From assembly GCF_009730335.1 (NCBI RefSeq), contig NZ_CP046315.1, positions 1,488,001 to 1,552,000 on the forward strand: a DNA stretch of 64,000 nucleotides. Direction: 5' to 3'. A program made the position numbers and the translations under genes. The stretch is from Schaalia odontolytica. GTDB taxonomy: Bacteria; Actinomycetota; Actinomycetes; Actinomycetales; Actinomycetaceae. Each line of letters opens with the position of its first letter. Position 1 is the first letter of the stretch. The notes below the pieces were generated by a model that was not told the DNA's origin, did no database searches, and worked only from the letters and a program-made list of their open reading frames with translations. Of this stretch, positions 35,821-45,681 are shown piece after piece.

Positions 35821-36309
35821 TCAGGCGCCCAGCTGTGCCGCGATATCGTCGGCCCATGCGTCGATCGCGTCCCAGTCACGGAAGTCGCCCTCAACGACAC
35901 CGGCGAGGCGCGCAACCGAGCGCTCGCGCAGCGACAGAAGCTCCGGCTTGTAGCGACCCGGGAAGGTACGCAGCTCACGGCAGTTCACGTGGGTGAGGAG
36001 CGGACCGACACGGTTGCTATCCTGCTGCGAGTGGTTCGGCACGCCATTCATGCCGACGGAGAAAGCCCACACCGGCTTGTCGCGCAGATCATCCTTGAAG
36101 CGCTCCATGAAGTCGTGAGCCTCAGGCATCCACTGGAGAATGTAGACGGCAGAGCCGACAACCACGGCGTCGCAGGATTCAACCGTGGTCACGTCGGCAG
36201 GCGCGGCACGATCGACGGTGAAACCCGCCGCTTCGAGGCGCTTCGCGATGGCGTCGGCGACCTCATCCGTCGCCCCGTGCTTTGATGATGCAGTAACAAG
36301 GATGTGCAT
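35821..36309 (-). CDS. Flavodoxin-domain protein (HemG-like)
   Basis: Protein of 162 residues with a flavodoxin fold: the FMN-phosphate loop is TASSKHGATDEVA at residues 6-18, with VVGSAVYILQW next to the flavin. It resembles the flavodoxin-like protoporphyrinogen oxidase (HemG) group as well as plain flavodoxin-domain proteins, and the reaction is not certain. The start at 36309 follows the family N-terminus. It sits alone between argR and pheT with its own terminator. Confidence 0.75.
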   Translation of the reverse strand: MHILVTASSKHGATDEVADAIAKRLEAAGFTVDRAAPADVTTVESCDAVVVGSAVYILQWMPEAHDFMERFKDDLRDKPVWAFSVGMNGVPNHSQQDSNRVGPLLTHVNCRELRTFPGRYKPELLSLRERSVARLAGVVEGDFRDWDAIDAWADDIAAQLGA

Positions 36310-36330
36310 GTATCCATCGTAAGGCGAATA

Positions 36331-36393
36331 CCGGTCGAATCGATGGGCACAACGCCCCAAATGAGTGGGGTGCCACACCGCCGATTCGACCGG
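36331..36393 (-). terminator. Long inverted repeat after pheT
   Basis: Perfect 12-bp arms (36331-36342 and 36382-36393) enclose 39 bases with an inner CCCC/GGGG hairpin, between pheT and the flavodoxin gene. There is no T-run, so a transcription-ending role is uncertain. Confidence 0.45.
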
Positions 36394-36411
36394 CCTGTCG
36401 CTTCGTGGACC

Positions 36412-39060
36412 TTATGCGCGCAACGACGCCCCAAGGACCTTGGCTGCCTTCGCGACGACCTGCTCGCGCACCTGCAACGATTCCTTCGCAGTCAGCGTGT
36501 GGTCGGCCGCGCGCAGTCGCAGCGCAAAGGCGAGAGAGCGGTGGCCCTCGGGCACTTGATCGCCCTCATAGATGTCGAACAGCGTCACGGACTCGGCAAG
36601 CTGGCCGGCTCCCTGGCGCACGATCTGCTCGACGCGCGACGCGGGAATATCGGAGGGCACGACGAGAGCGATGTCTTCCTTGGCCAGCGGGAACGTCGAG
36701 ACACCCTTAACCTGGATGGGCGCCTCGCTCATCTGAGAGATCAGTGCATCCATGTCGATCTCGAACGCGCACGAACGGGCAGGCAGGCCGAAAGCGCGGC
36801 ACGCAGCGGGCGACAGCTCGCCAGCAAGAGCCACATCAACGAGGTCACGGCCAGCGCGCACGAAGACGCGCGCGACGCGGCCGGGGTGGAACGGTGCAAC
36901 CGCAGCGGGATCCGTCGCCGGAGCAGGCATGGGCGCACCCTTGTGCGCGGGCACCTCATCCATCCAGGCACGGGTCACTTCAACGCGAACGCCGAGACCC
37001 GACGCCACGCGACGCACGTACTCGAGGGCGTCGGCCCAGTCGTAAGCGCGGGCGTTCACCAGGACTCCGGCCGGAACAGCCTGACCGGTCAGAACACCGC
37101 CAATGTGCCACGGCTGCGCAGGAATACCAGCTTCAAGCGCCGCGATCACCTCGTCGGAGGGACGTTCCTCGGCGCTGGGCAGGTCTGCCGGGACAGTGCC
37201 CGCGGGACGGGCAACCTTGGCGACCTCGAAGATTGCGACGTCTGCGTTGGAGCGCGACACGTTACGGCCGGCGACGTCGAGAAGGGTATCGAGCACCGTG
37301 GTGCGCAGCCAGGGGGCGTCATCCGCCATCGGGTTGCGCAGGCGCACGGCCTCGCGACGCGGATCGTCGGCGGGAATACCCTGACGATCCCAGGTGTCGG
37401 ACACGAACGGGTAGGACTCGACCTCAACCAATCCGCCATCGGCCAGCGTAGCGGCGGCCAGACGGCGCGCCTTCTGAGCGACAGTCAGACCGTGGCCAGC
37501 CGGAGCAATCGGCATCACGACGGGGATATTGTCGTAGCCGTCGAGACGCGCGACTTCCTCGACCAGGTCTGCCGGGAGCGTGAGATCGGGACGCCACGAG
37601 GGAGCCGTCACCGTGAACGCGCCATTGTCGGGGCCTTCGACGACGCAGCCGACGGTGCGCAGTAGCTCGGCGATGCGCTCGGGAGCGTGGGCAACGCCGG
37701 TCAGGCGCTCGACCTCGCCGACGGGCAGCGAGATGACGACGGCCTTACCGCGCTGATCCACGTCGGTGACGCCGGCATCGACGGTGCCTCCGCCGTATTC
37801 TAGGAGGAGCTCGACCGCACGCTGGGCAGCCACCGCAGGAAGCTGCGGGTCCGTGCCGCGCTCGAAGCGCTTCGCGGCCTCGGAGTGCAGCTTGTGCCGG
37901 CGCGAGCTGCGGGCGACGGACACCGAATCGAAGTGTGCTGCCTCGAACAGCACGTCGGTCGTACCTTCGCCCACCTCGGAGTACGCACCGCCCATGACAC
38001 CGGCGATGCCGATGATGCGCGAGCCCTCTCCCTCGGGCGAGTCAGTGATGAGCAGATCCTGGGGGTCGAGCTCGCGCTTTTCCTCGTCCAGGGTCACAAG
38101 CGTCTCGCCCGCGCGGGCACGGCGCACGACGATCGGGGCGGCCAGGGCACCCAGGTCGTAGGCGTGCATCGGCTGACCGAGGTCAAGCATGACGTAGTTC
38201 GTGATGTCGACGGCCAAAGATACCGAGCGCATGCCCGCGGCCTCGAGCCGCTCGACCATCCAGCGCGGAGTCGGAGCGTTGGGGTTCGTGCCGCGCACGA
38301 TACGCGCAACAAAACGGTCCACTCCGACGCGGCCACGGATCGGCGCGTCATCGGAGAAGACGACCGGGAAACCGTCGGAGTTTGCCGTCGGCGGCTCAGC
38401 CGCGATGACGCCGGGCAGGCCGGGGTCGCGGAAGGAAGCGCCCGTCGAGTGCGAGTACTCGCGAGCAATGCCGCGCATCGAGAAGCAGTAGCCGCGGTCC
38501 GGGGTTACGTTGATCTCGAGGACCTCTTCACCCAGGCCGAGCCACGTCACGATGTCAGTTCCAACCGCGGGAATCTCGCGGTCAGGGAAGTATTTCGGCA
38601 GCACGATGATGCCGTCATGGTCCTCCCCCAGTCCGAGTTCGCGCGCGGAACAGATCATGCCGTCAGAGACGTGACCGTAGGTCTTGCGCGCGGCGATCTG
38701 GAAATCTCCGGGCAGGATCGCGCCCGGCAGCGACACGACAACGAGGTCATCAACGTCGAAGTTGTGGGCACCGCAAATGATGCCGCGGCTCGGCAGATCG
38801 GAAGGCTCCTTACCGGTGCCGGGAGCATCGTTGTACTCGCCAACATCCACGCGGCAGTAGTTCACGATCTTGCCGTTCGAAGCGGTCTCCTCCACGCGGG
38901 TCAGGACACGACCCACGACGAGTGGGCCGGTGACGCGCGCCGGGTGGATCTCTTCTTCTTCCAGGCCAACCTTCACGAGGGCGGCGGCAAGCGCCTGCGC
39001 ATCCGTCCCCTCAGGAACGTCAACGTGGTCGGACAGCCAGCTCAGCGGAACCATAGGCAT
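36412..39060 (-). CDS. pheT: Phenylalanyl-tRNA synthetase beta subunit
   Basis: Beta subunit of the heterotetramer, 882 residues. It has an N-terminal tRNA-binding OB domain (residues about 40-155), a B3/B4 editing region, B5 (VVISLPVGEVERLTG region) and a C-terminal FDX-ACB anticodon-binding domain (FPLAKEDIALVVPSD). The ATG at 39060 is one base after the pheS stop, with GGGG-rich ribosome site within the end of pheS, so translation is coupled. Longer than E. coli PheT because of actinobacterial insertions. Confidence 0.96.
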   Translation of the reverse strand: MPMVPLSWLSDHVDVPEGTDAQALAAALVKVGLEEEEIHPARVTGPLVVGRVLTRVEETASNGKIVNYCRVDVGEYNDAPGTGKEPSDLPSRGIICGAHNFDVDDLVVVSLPGAILPGDFQIAARKTYGHVSDGMICSARELGLGEDHDGIIVLPKYFPDREIPAVGTDIVTWLGLGEEVLEINVTPDRGYCFSMRGIAREYSHSTGASFRDPGLPGVIAAEPPTANSDGFPVVFSDDAPIRGRVGVDRFVARIVRGTNPNAPTPRWMVERLEAAGMRSVSLAVDITNYVMLDLGQPMHAYDLGALAAPIVVRRARAGETLVTLDEEKRELDPQDLLITDSPEGEGSRIIGIAGVMGGAYSEVGEGTTDVLFEAAHFDSVSVARSSRRHKLHSEAAKRFERGTDPQLPAVAAQRAVELLLEYGGGTVDAGVTDVDQRGKAVVISLPVGEVERLTGVAHAPERIAELLRTVGCVVEGPDNGAFTVTAPSWRPDLTLPADLVEEVARLDGYDNIPVVMPIAPAGHGLTVAQKARRLAAATLADGGLVEVESYPFVSDTWDRQGIPADDPRREAVRLRNPMADDAPWLRTTVLDTLLDVAGRNVSRSNADVAIFEVAKVARPAGTVPADLPSAEERPSDEVIAALEAGIPAQPWHIGGVLTGQAVPAGVLVNARAYDWADALEYVRRVASGLGVRVEVTRAWMDEVPAHKGAPMPAPATDPAAVAPFHPGRVARVFVRAGRDLVDVALAGELSPAACRAFGLPARSCAFEIDMDALISQMSEAPIQVKGVSTFPLAKEDIALVVPSDIPASRVEQIVRQGAGQLAESVTLFDIYEGDQVPEGHRSLAFALRLRAADHTLTAKESLQVREQVVAKAAKVLGASLRA

Positions 39061-39061
39061 G

Positions 39062-40177
<1,116 letters not shown>

Positions 40178-40315
40178 TCATTACTGCGCGCATCACGCGC
40201 ACCGACCACCATCCTACCCGTTCGCCTCTCCTCACAGCTCATCGGATCCACGGGCGCGCTACCCTGTAAGACGTGAATGCGCTCTCGCGCTCCAACAGCT
40301 CACCGAAGGATATCC

Positions 40316-41176
40316 GTGTCCCACATTACGCAACCGGCGGGCGGGGCCCCGGCCTCGTCGCAGACGCCAACCCTCTTTTCTGCTCAGCGCGTGCGCATCC
40401 AGCACATCGAGCGTGCCAAGGCAGAGGGCATTCCCCTCACGATGCTCACCGCCTACGACGCTCTCACCGCTCCCATTCTCGAGGCTGCGGGCGTGGATAT
40501 GCTGCTCGTCGGTGATTCGCTCGGCAACGTGATTCTTGGCCACAGCTCGACGCTGCCCGTCACTCTGGAGGACATGGAGCGCGCCACCGCCGCCGTTGCT
40601 CGTTCGACTTCGCGCGCCATGATCGTGGCGGATCTGCCTTTTGGCACGTACGAGGACACGGCTGAGCATGCTTTTGCCTCCGCAACGCGTCTCATGAAGG
40701 CCGGGGCACACGCGGTGAAGCTTGAGGGCGGGCAGAGCCGCGCCCATATCATTGCGGGCCTCGTCTCGGCAGGCATCCCCGTATGTGCCCACCTGGGCTA
40801 CACGCCCCAGTCCGAAAACACTCTGGGCGGACCTCGCATGCAGGGCCGTGGAGCCGGCGCCGATGCGCTCCGCCGAGACGCCGAGGCCGTCCAGAAGGCG
40901 GGTGCTTTCGCCGTCGTCTTCGAGATGGTACCCGCGTCGATTGCCACCGAACTGACCCAGAGCCTGAGCATCCCGACCATCGGTATCGGCGCAGGTCCGA
41001 ATACCGACGGCCAGGTGCTCGTCTGGTCCGACATGGCCGGATACTCCGACTGGACGCCGTCGTTCGTTCGCAAGTTCGGTCAGCTCGGACCAGCCCTGCG
41101 CGAGGCTGCATCCGACTACGTCAAGGCCGTGCGCGAGCGCTCCTTCCCCGGACCCGACAACTACAAGAACGACTGA
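40316..41176 (+). CDS. panB: Ketopantoate hydroxymethyltransferase
   Basis: First committed step of pantothenate synthesis: 3-methyl-2-oxobutanoate plus a methylene-tetrahydrofolate one-carbon unit to ketopantoate. The 286 residues carry the metal-site Asp in LLVGDSLGNVILG, the LEGG and HLGYTPQ segments and FEMVP with the catalytic Glu. GTG 40316 is chosen for its GAAGGA ribosome site; a longer frame from 40277 exists. Cytoplasmic. It lies 27 bases before map. Confidence 0.94.
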   Translation: MSHITQPAGGAPASSQTPTLFSAQRVRIQHIERAKAEGIPLTMLTAYDALTAPILEAAGVDMLLVGDSLGNVILGHSSTLPVTLEDMERATAAVARSTSRAMIVADLPFGTYEDTAEHAFASATRLMKAGAHAVKLEGGQSRAHIIAGLVSAGIPVCAHLGYTPQSENTLGGPRMQGRGAGADALRRDAEAVQKAGAFAVVFEMVPASIATELTQSLSIPTIGIGAGPNTDGQVLVWSDMAGYSDWTPSFVRKFGQLGPALREAASDYVKAVRERSFPGPDNYKND

Positions 41177-41203
41177 CGCCACCCGCTGAGAAGAGGAAGA
41201 CAC

Positions 41204-42088
41204 ATGGAAGCATCCGCACTCGCTCACCGCGCCCCTCTGGGCACTCTGAAGCCGGGACGCGTCTCACCGATGCGCGCTGTGCCAGAGCACATCGAGCGCC
41301 CCGAGTACATGTTCCACGACGGACCCGAGCGCGTCACCGCCTCGGAGATCAAGAGCCCCGAGACCATCGCGAAGATTCGCGAGGCCGGACGCATCGCGGC
41401 GGGCGCCATCGAGGCCGTCGGCGCGGCCATCGCGCCGGGCGTCACCACCGAGGAGCTCGACCGCATCGGCCACGAATTCATCATCGCGCACGACGCCTAC
41501 CCCTCGTGCCTGGGCTACATGGGCTTCCCCAAGTCCATCTGTACCTCCATCAATGAGGTCATTTGCCACGGCATTCCGGATGACCGTCCACTCGAAGACG
41601 GCGACATCATCAACATCGACATCACCGCCTACAAGGACGGCGTGCATGGCGACACCTGCGCGATGTTCGAGGTCGGCGCTGTCGACGAAGAATCCCATCT
41701 GCTCATCGAGCGCACGAAGAACGCGATGATGCGCGGCATCAAGGCCGTCGGCCCGGGCCGCGAAATCAACGTCATCGGTCGCGTCATTGAGGCCTACGCG
41801 AAGCGTTTCGACTACGGCGTGGTGCGCGACTACACCGGACACGGCGTCGGCGAGGCCTTCCACTCCGGCCTGATCATCCCCCACTACGACGCTGCCCCGG
41901 CCTACGACACGGTCATGGAACCCGGCATGGTCTTCACAATCGAGCCGATGCTCACCCTCGGCACGATCGAGTGGGAGCAGTGGGATGACGACTGGACGAT
42001 CGTCACCGCCGATCGTTCCCGCACGGCCCAGTTCGAGCACACGATCGTCGTCACAGAAGATGGGGCTGAGATTCTCACGCTTCCGTGA
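41204..42088 (+). CDS. map: Methionine aminopeptidase, type I
   Basis: Removes N-terminal methionine from new proteins; 294 residues. Metal ligands are Asp139 (INIDITAY), Asp150 (HGDT), His213 (TGHGVGEAFH), Glu247 (TIEPML) and the Glu of QFEHT. The N-terminal extension of about 40 residues with LKPGRVSPMR is typical of actinobacterial class 1c enzymes and may contact the ribosome. The ribosome site is AGAGGAAGACAC. It follows panB closely, so the two are probably co-transcribed. Confidence 0.95.
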   Translation: MEASALAHRAPLGTLKPGRVSPMRAVPEHIERPEYMFHDGPERVTASEIKSPETIAKIREAGRIAAGAIEAVGAAIAPGVTTEELDRIGHEFIIAHDAYPSCLGYMGFPKSICTSINEVICHGIPDDRPLEDGDIINIDITAYKDGVHGDTCAMFEVGAVDEESHLLIERTKNAMMRGIKAVGPGREINVIGRVIEAYAKRFDYGVVRDYTGHGVGEAFHSGLIIPHYDAAPAYDTVMEPGMVFTIEPMLTLGTIEWEQWDDDWTIVTADRSRTAQFEHTIVVTEDGAEILTLP

Positions 42089-42227
42089 CGCTCATTCCTA
42101 GAGGCCCGCCTTTGACTCTCACAGTCTGGGGCGGGGTTCGCTATTAGTCGTGACATCCCATACAATTCAGGTACGGCGGGCTTCAGGGGCCCACGGACAA
42201 CAGGATTTCATTACCCGAGGAGGGGTC

Positions 42228-42980
42228 ATGGCTCAGGTCGCATGCGGCATCGATATCGGCGGATCGGGCGTCAAGGGCGCGCTCGTTGATCTGGAAACCG
42301 GCGAGTACGTCGGCGATCAGGTTCGAATTCCCACCCCCACCCCCGCGACGCCCGATGCTGTCGCAGCGGTGTGCCGCGAGGTCATTGATCAGCTCGACGT
42401 CAAGATCGGCGTTCCGATCGGCGTCACCTTCCCCGCCCCCGTCTTTGACGGCGTCATCCCCTACATGGCGAATCTCGACCAGTCGTGGGTCAACGTCAAC
42501 GTCGACGAGCTGATGGAGCGCTACCTCGGCCGCGCCGTCGTTGCACTGAACGACGCAGACGCGGCGGGCATTGCCGAGGTCGCCTACGGCGCAGCCAAGG
42601 GCCGCGACGGCGTCATCGTGTTCACCACCCAGGGCACCGGTATCGGCTCAGCAATCATCGTTAACGGTACGCTCCTGACCAACACCGAGCTCGGCCACCT
42701 CGAGATCGACGGCACCGACGCGGAGAAGAACGCGTCCTCGGGCCAGAAGACCCTCCAGGGCCTGAACTGGGAGCAGTGGGCACAGCGCCTCCAGCGCTAC
42801 TACAGCCACGTCGAGTTCCTGCTCAATCCCGACCTCTTCGTGGTCGGCGGCGGCGTGTCTGAGAACCACGAGAAGTTCATGCCGCTCCTGGATCTCAAGA
42901 CCCCGATGATCCCCGCGAAGCTGCTCAACACCGCCGGTATCGTCGGCGCCGCCTACTACGCGGCGCAGCGCAGCGCCTGA
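42228..42980 (+). CDS. ppgK: Polyphosphate glucokinase (ROK family)
   Basis: Phosphorylates glucose using polyphosphate or ATP; 250 residues. The phosphate loop is GIDIGGSGVKGALVDL at the N-terminus, with the catalytic Asp in NDADAAG and TNTELGHLEIDG matching the ROK-type sugar site. The ATG at 42228 has GAGGAGGGG directly upstream, preferred over the longer frame. Polyphosphate use is inferred from the actinobacterial subfamily. Ends at a strong hairpin facing rnpB. Confidence 0.92.
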   Translation: MAQVACGIDIGGSGVKGALVDLETGEYVGDQVRIPTPTPATPDAVAAVCREVIDQLDVKIGVPIGVTFPAPVFDGVIPYMANLDQSWVNVNVDELMERYLGRAVVALNDADAAGIAEVAYGAAKGRDGVIVFTTQGTGIGSAIIVNGTLLTNTELGHLEIDGTDAEKNASSGQKTLQGLNWEQWAQRLQRYYSHVEFLLNPDLFVVGGGVSENHEKFMPLLDLKTPMIPAKLLNTAGIVGAAYYAAQRSA

Positions 42981-43000
42981 ACGCTGGCACCCGAACACAC

Positions 43001-43032
43001 AGAAGGACCCCGACGCGCGTCGGGGTCCTTCT
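43001..43032. terminator. Terminator shared by ppgK and rnpB
   Basis: Near-perfect palindrome, 15-16 bp stem (AGAAGGACCCCGACG with CGTCGGGGTCCTTCT), between the convergent ppgK and rnpB. There is no long T-run on either side. Confidence 0.7.
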
Positions 43033-43399
43033 GGCATCTGTCGGCCTGTACGCCGGGTTCTGTCGCGCACGCCGTTACCGGTCGTGCGGTGGCGACCATC
43101 TATCTAGGACCGTCGTTACCGACGGCCTCCAGCGACCTACCCGCAGGCATCGGACGGGCCGCCCTGCCTGCTGCTCGGTCTTGCTCCGGGTGGGGTTTAC
43201 CTAGCCGACGCAGTCACCTGCGCCGCTGGTGAGCTCTTACCTCACCTTTTCACCCTTACCGCCGCATACGCGTCGGTGGTTTGTTTTCTGTGGCACTGTC
43301 CCGCGGGTTACCCCGGGTGGCTGTTAGCCACCACCCTGCCCTGTGGAGCCCGGACGTTCCTCGAGCGTTTCCGCGCGCGGCCGCCCGGCCGGCAGATCC
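43033..43399 (-). ncRNA. rnpB: RNase P RNA, bacterial class A
   Basis: Minus-strand sequence shows the universal cores GAGGAACGTCCGGGCTCCAC near the 5' side and ACAGAACCCGGCGTACAGGC near the 3' side. P1 pairs GGATCTGCCGG at 43399 with CCGACAGATG at the 3' end. A TATGAT -10 hexamer (43411-43406) places the start at 43399, in agreement with P1. It is the ribozyme that trims tRNA 5' leaders. No protein gene is credible in this interval. Confidence 0.93.
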
Positions 43400-43405
43400 G
43401 CATCG

Positions 43406-43411
43406 ATCATA
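43406..43411 (-). promoter_or_regulatory. rnpB -10 element
   Basis: TATGAT on the minus strand, positioned so that the mature 5' end falls seven bases downstream. No clear -35. Confidence 0.55.
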
Positions 43412-43448
43412 GCGCGCGTGGCACCACCCCCGCGATAGGGTGGTCACC

Positions 43449-44261
43449 ATGCTGATTTGGTTGCCCCCGTCAGAGGGGAAGAACGCGCCTTCGCAGGGTC
43501 CGTCTTTGGACCTCAACGCACTGTCCCGCGCAAGCCTTACGACAAGCCGTCGCACCGTGTGCGACACACTCACAGCCCTGGGAGACGGCCCAGTGGCAGC
43601 CGCGGTCCTCAAGGTCGGCGCGCGCATCGACCTCTCCGTCAACACCGCGCTCGATTCTGCCCCCTGTGCCACAGCCTCGTCGCTATTCACCGGAGTGCTG
43701 TACGAGGCGATCGAGGAGTGCGCGCCAAGCGCGTGGTCGGGTGCAGGTGCGGCGCACGTGTCGATCTTCTCCGGGCTCTTTGGCGTCCTCTCCCCCAGCG
43801 ACGTCATTCCGGACCACCGCCTTGCGATGGGCGTGTCCCTGCCCGACCTCGGCGTCCTGTCGACCTGGTGGGCACCGCGACTCGATGAGGCCCTGTCCCC
43901 CGAGGCATCGGAGCGTATCATCGTCGACGGCCGATCCGGACCCTATCGCGCCGCGTGCAAAGCACCGTGGGCGCGCGTCTGGGAGCTGCGCGTCGAGCGC
44001 GAGACGGACGGCAAGCGCTCGGTCATCTCACACGATGCGAAGCGCTGGCGCGGCGCCATCACCGGCCTGCTGCTGGCCTCTGACGGCTATCTGGCCGAAG
44101 AAACCTCGGCAGCGGAGAAGGCCCTGGAGGAGGCTGCGTACTCGCTGTCACTCGGTGACGCGAAAGGACACGAACACCGCGTGACTGACGTGGAATACGG
44201 CGCCGAAAAGCAGACGAAGAATGGCGGATCAACACGCACAGTAACGTTGGTCACGCACTGA
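43449..44261 (+). CDS. yaaA: Peroxide stress protein YaaA family (DUF328)
   Basis: Protein of 270 residues beginning LIWLPPSEGKNAPSQ, the hallmark N-terminus of the YaaA/DUF328 family. E. coli YaaA lowers free iron during peroxide stress and binds DNA. The ATG at 43449 is preceded by TAGGGT ending seven bases before it and by no ribosome site, so the mRNA may be leaderless. It is divergent from rnpB. Cytoplasmic. Confidence 0.88.
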   Translation: MLIWLPPSEGKNAPSQGPSLDLNALSRASLTTSRRTVCDTLTALGDGPVAAAVLKVGARIDLSVNTALDSAPCATASSLFTGVLYEAIEECAPSAWSGAGAAHVSIFSGLFGVLSPSDVIPDHRLAMGVSLPDLGVLSTWWAPRLDEALSPEASERIIVDGRSGPYRAACKAPWARVWELRVERETDGKRSVISHDAKRWRGAITGLLLASDGYLAEETSAAEKALEEAAYSLSLGDAKGHEHRVTDVEYGAEKQTKNGGSTRTVTLVTH

Positions 44262-44340
44262 TAGGTAGGCTATCCTTTATCGGGAACCTGCAGGGTGCAG
44301 GACCGGCCGAGGCATCGGCCATCAAGCGGAAACCATAGGC

Positions 44341-45678
44341 ATGATCAACGAGGACTACCTGGCCAATATTCGGCCCACCCACCGTCAACTTCAGTGGCAG
44401 AGGATGGAGATGTACGCGTTCATCCACTTCGGCATGAACACGATGACGGACCGCGAGTGGGGCCAGGGCCACGAGGATCCCGCCCTGTTCAATCCGGGCA
44501 GCGTCGATGTCGATCAGTGGATGCGCGCCCTCGTGAGCGCCGGGATGACCGGCGTAATTCTGACGTGTAAGCACCACGACGGGTTCTGCCTGTGGCCCTC
44601 GGCCTACACGAAGCACTCGGTCGGATCCTCGCCATGGAAAGGCGGGCGCGGGGACCTCGTGCGCGAGGTGTCCGAGGCGGCCGCCCGTCACGGCCTCAAG
44701 TTCGGCGTTTACCTGTCCCCCTGGGACATGACAGAGCCGACCTACGGCCAGGGCGAGGCCTACAACGACTTCTACATCAACCAGCTTATCGAGCTGCTCA
44801 CCCACTACGGCCCGGTCTTCTCCGTGTGGCTGGACGGCGCGTGCGGCGAGGGGCCCAACGGCAAGGTGCAGGTCTACGACTGGCAGCGCATCTACGACAC
44901 GGTCCGCGCGCTGGCACCCGAGGCCGTCATCTCCGTGTGCGGTCCGGATGTGCGTTGGTGCGGCAACGAGGCTGGGTCCGTTCGAGCTAACGAGTGGTCG
45001 GTCGTTCCGGCTTCTCTGCGCGAGGCCGAACGCACCGCAGAGAAGTCTCAGAAGGCCGACGACGGCGAGTTTTCCCGTCAGGTGGCCTCCGGCGACGAGG
45101 ACCTCGGCTCGCGCGAGGCCTTGGCCGACTACTGCGGCCCCCTCGCCTGGTACCCCGCCGAGGTCAACACCTCGACGCGCAAGGGTTGGTTCCACCACGA
45201 CGCCGAAGACTCCCAGGTGCGTAGCGTCGACGAACTGTTCTCGATCTGGAAGGGCTCGGTCGGCGGTAATGCCACCTTCCTCCTGAACGTTCCCCCGAAC
45301 CGCGACGGCCTCCTCGCAGACGCCGACGTCGAGGTCCTGGCACGCCTCGGCGAGAAGATCACGGACTTCAGTTCGCGTCGCATCGAGGCGTCCCGCGCGG
45401 ACGAAGGCGACGCCGTGACCCTGCGCTTTGACGCGCCGCACGCCCTGAGCGCCATCGTCCTTGAGGAGGATATCGCCCAGGGACAGCGCATCGACGAGGC
45501 CGTGGTAACCGCGTGCGTCGACGGCGACGGCGAGCAGGAGATCGCTCGCGTGCACTGCGTGGGCTACCGACGCATCGTCACCCTGGAAAAGCCCGTGACC
45601 GCCACCCAGGTGCGGGTGACGGTCACGAAGAGCAGGCAGGGCTTCTACCTGGCGGACGCCTACGTTATCGAGGCCTGA
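44341..45678 (+). CDS. Alpha-L-fucosidase, GH29 family
   Basis: Glycosidase of 445 residues. Characteristic segments are FIHFGMNTM near residue 28, TCKHHDGFCLWPS near 75-87 and the nucleophile region VFSVWLDGACGEG, with Asp165 as the expected nucleophile. The C-terminus (about 345-445) is a small beta-rich extension. There is no signal peptide or anchor, so it should act in the cytoplasm on imported fucosylated oligosaccharides, or be released by other means. No sugar transporter is adjacent. Whether the bond is alpha-1,2, 1,3/4 or 1,6 cannot be read. Confidence 0.85.
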   Translation: MINEDYLANIRPTHRQLQWQRMEMYAFIHFGMNTMTDREWGQGHEDPALFNPGSVDVDQWMRALVSAGMTGVILTCKHHDGFCLWPSAYTKHSVGSSPWKGGRGDLVREVSEAAARHGLKFGVYLSPWDMTEPTYGQGEAYNDFYINQLIELLTHYGPVFSVWLDGACGEGPNGKVQVYDWQRIYDTVRALAPEAVISVCGPDVRWCGNEAGSVRANEWSVVPASLREAERTAEKSQKADDGEFSRQVASGDEDLGSREALADYCGPLAWYPAEVNTSTRKGWFHHDAEDSQVRSVDELFSIWKGSVGGNATFLLNVPPNRDGLLADADVEVLARLGEKITDFSSRRIEASRADEGDAVTLRFDAPHALSAIVLEEDIAQGQRIDEAVVTACVDGDGEQEIARVHCVGYRRIVTLEKPVTATQVRVTVTKSRQGFYLADAYVIEA

Positions 45679-45681
45679 GCC

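Noticed and set aside
43256-43921. Minus-strand open frame over rnpB and yaaA
   Set aside because: It covers the 5' part of the RNase P RNA and runs antisense to yaaA; both of those are strongly supported.
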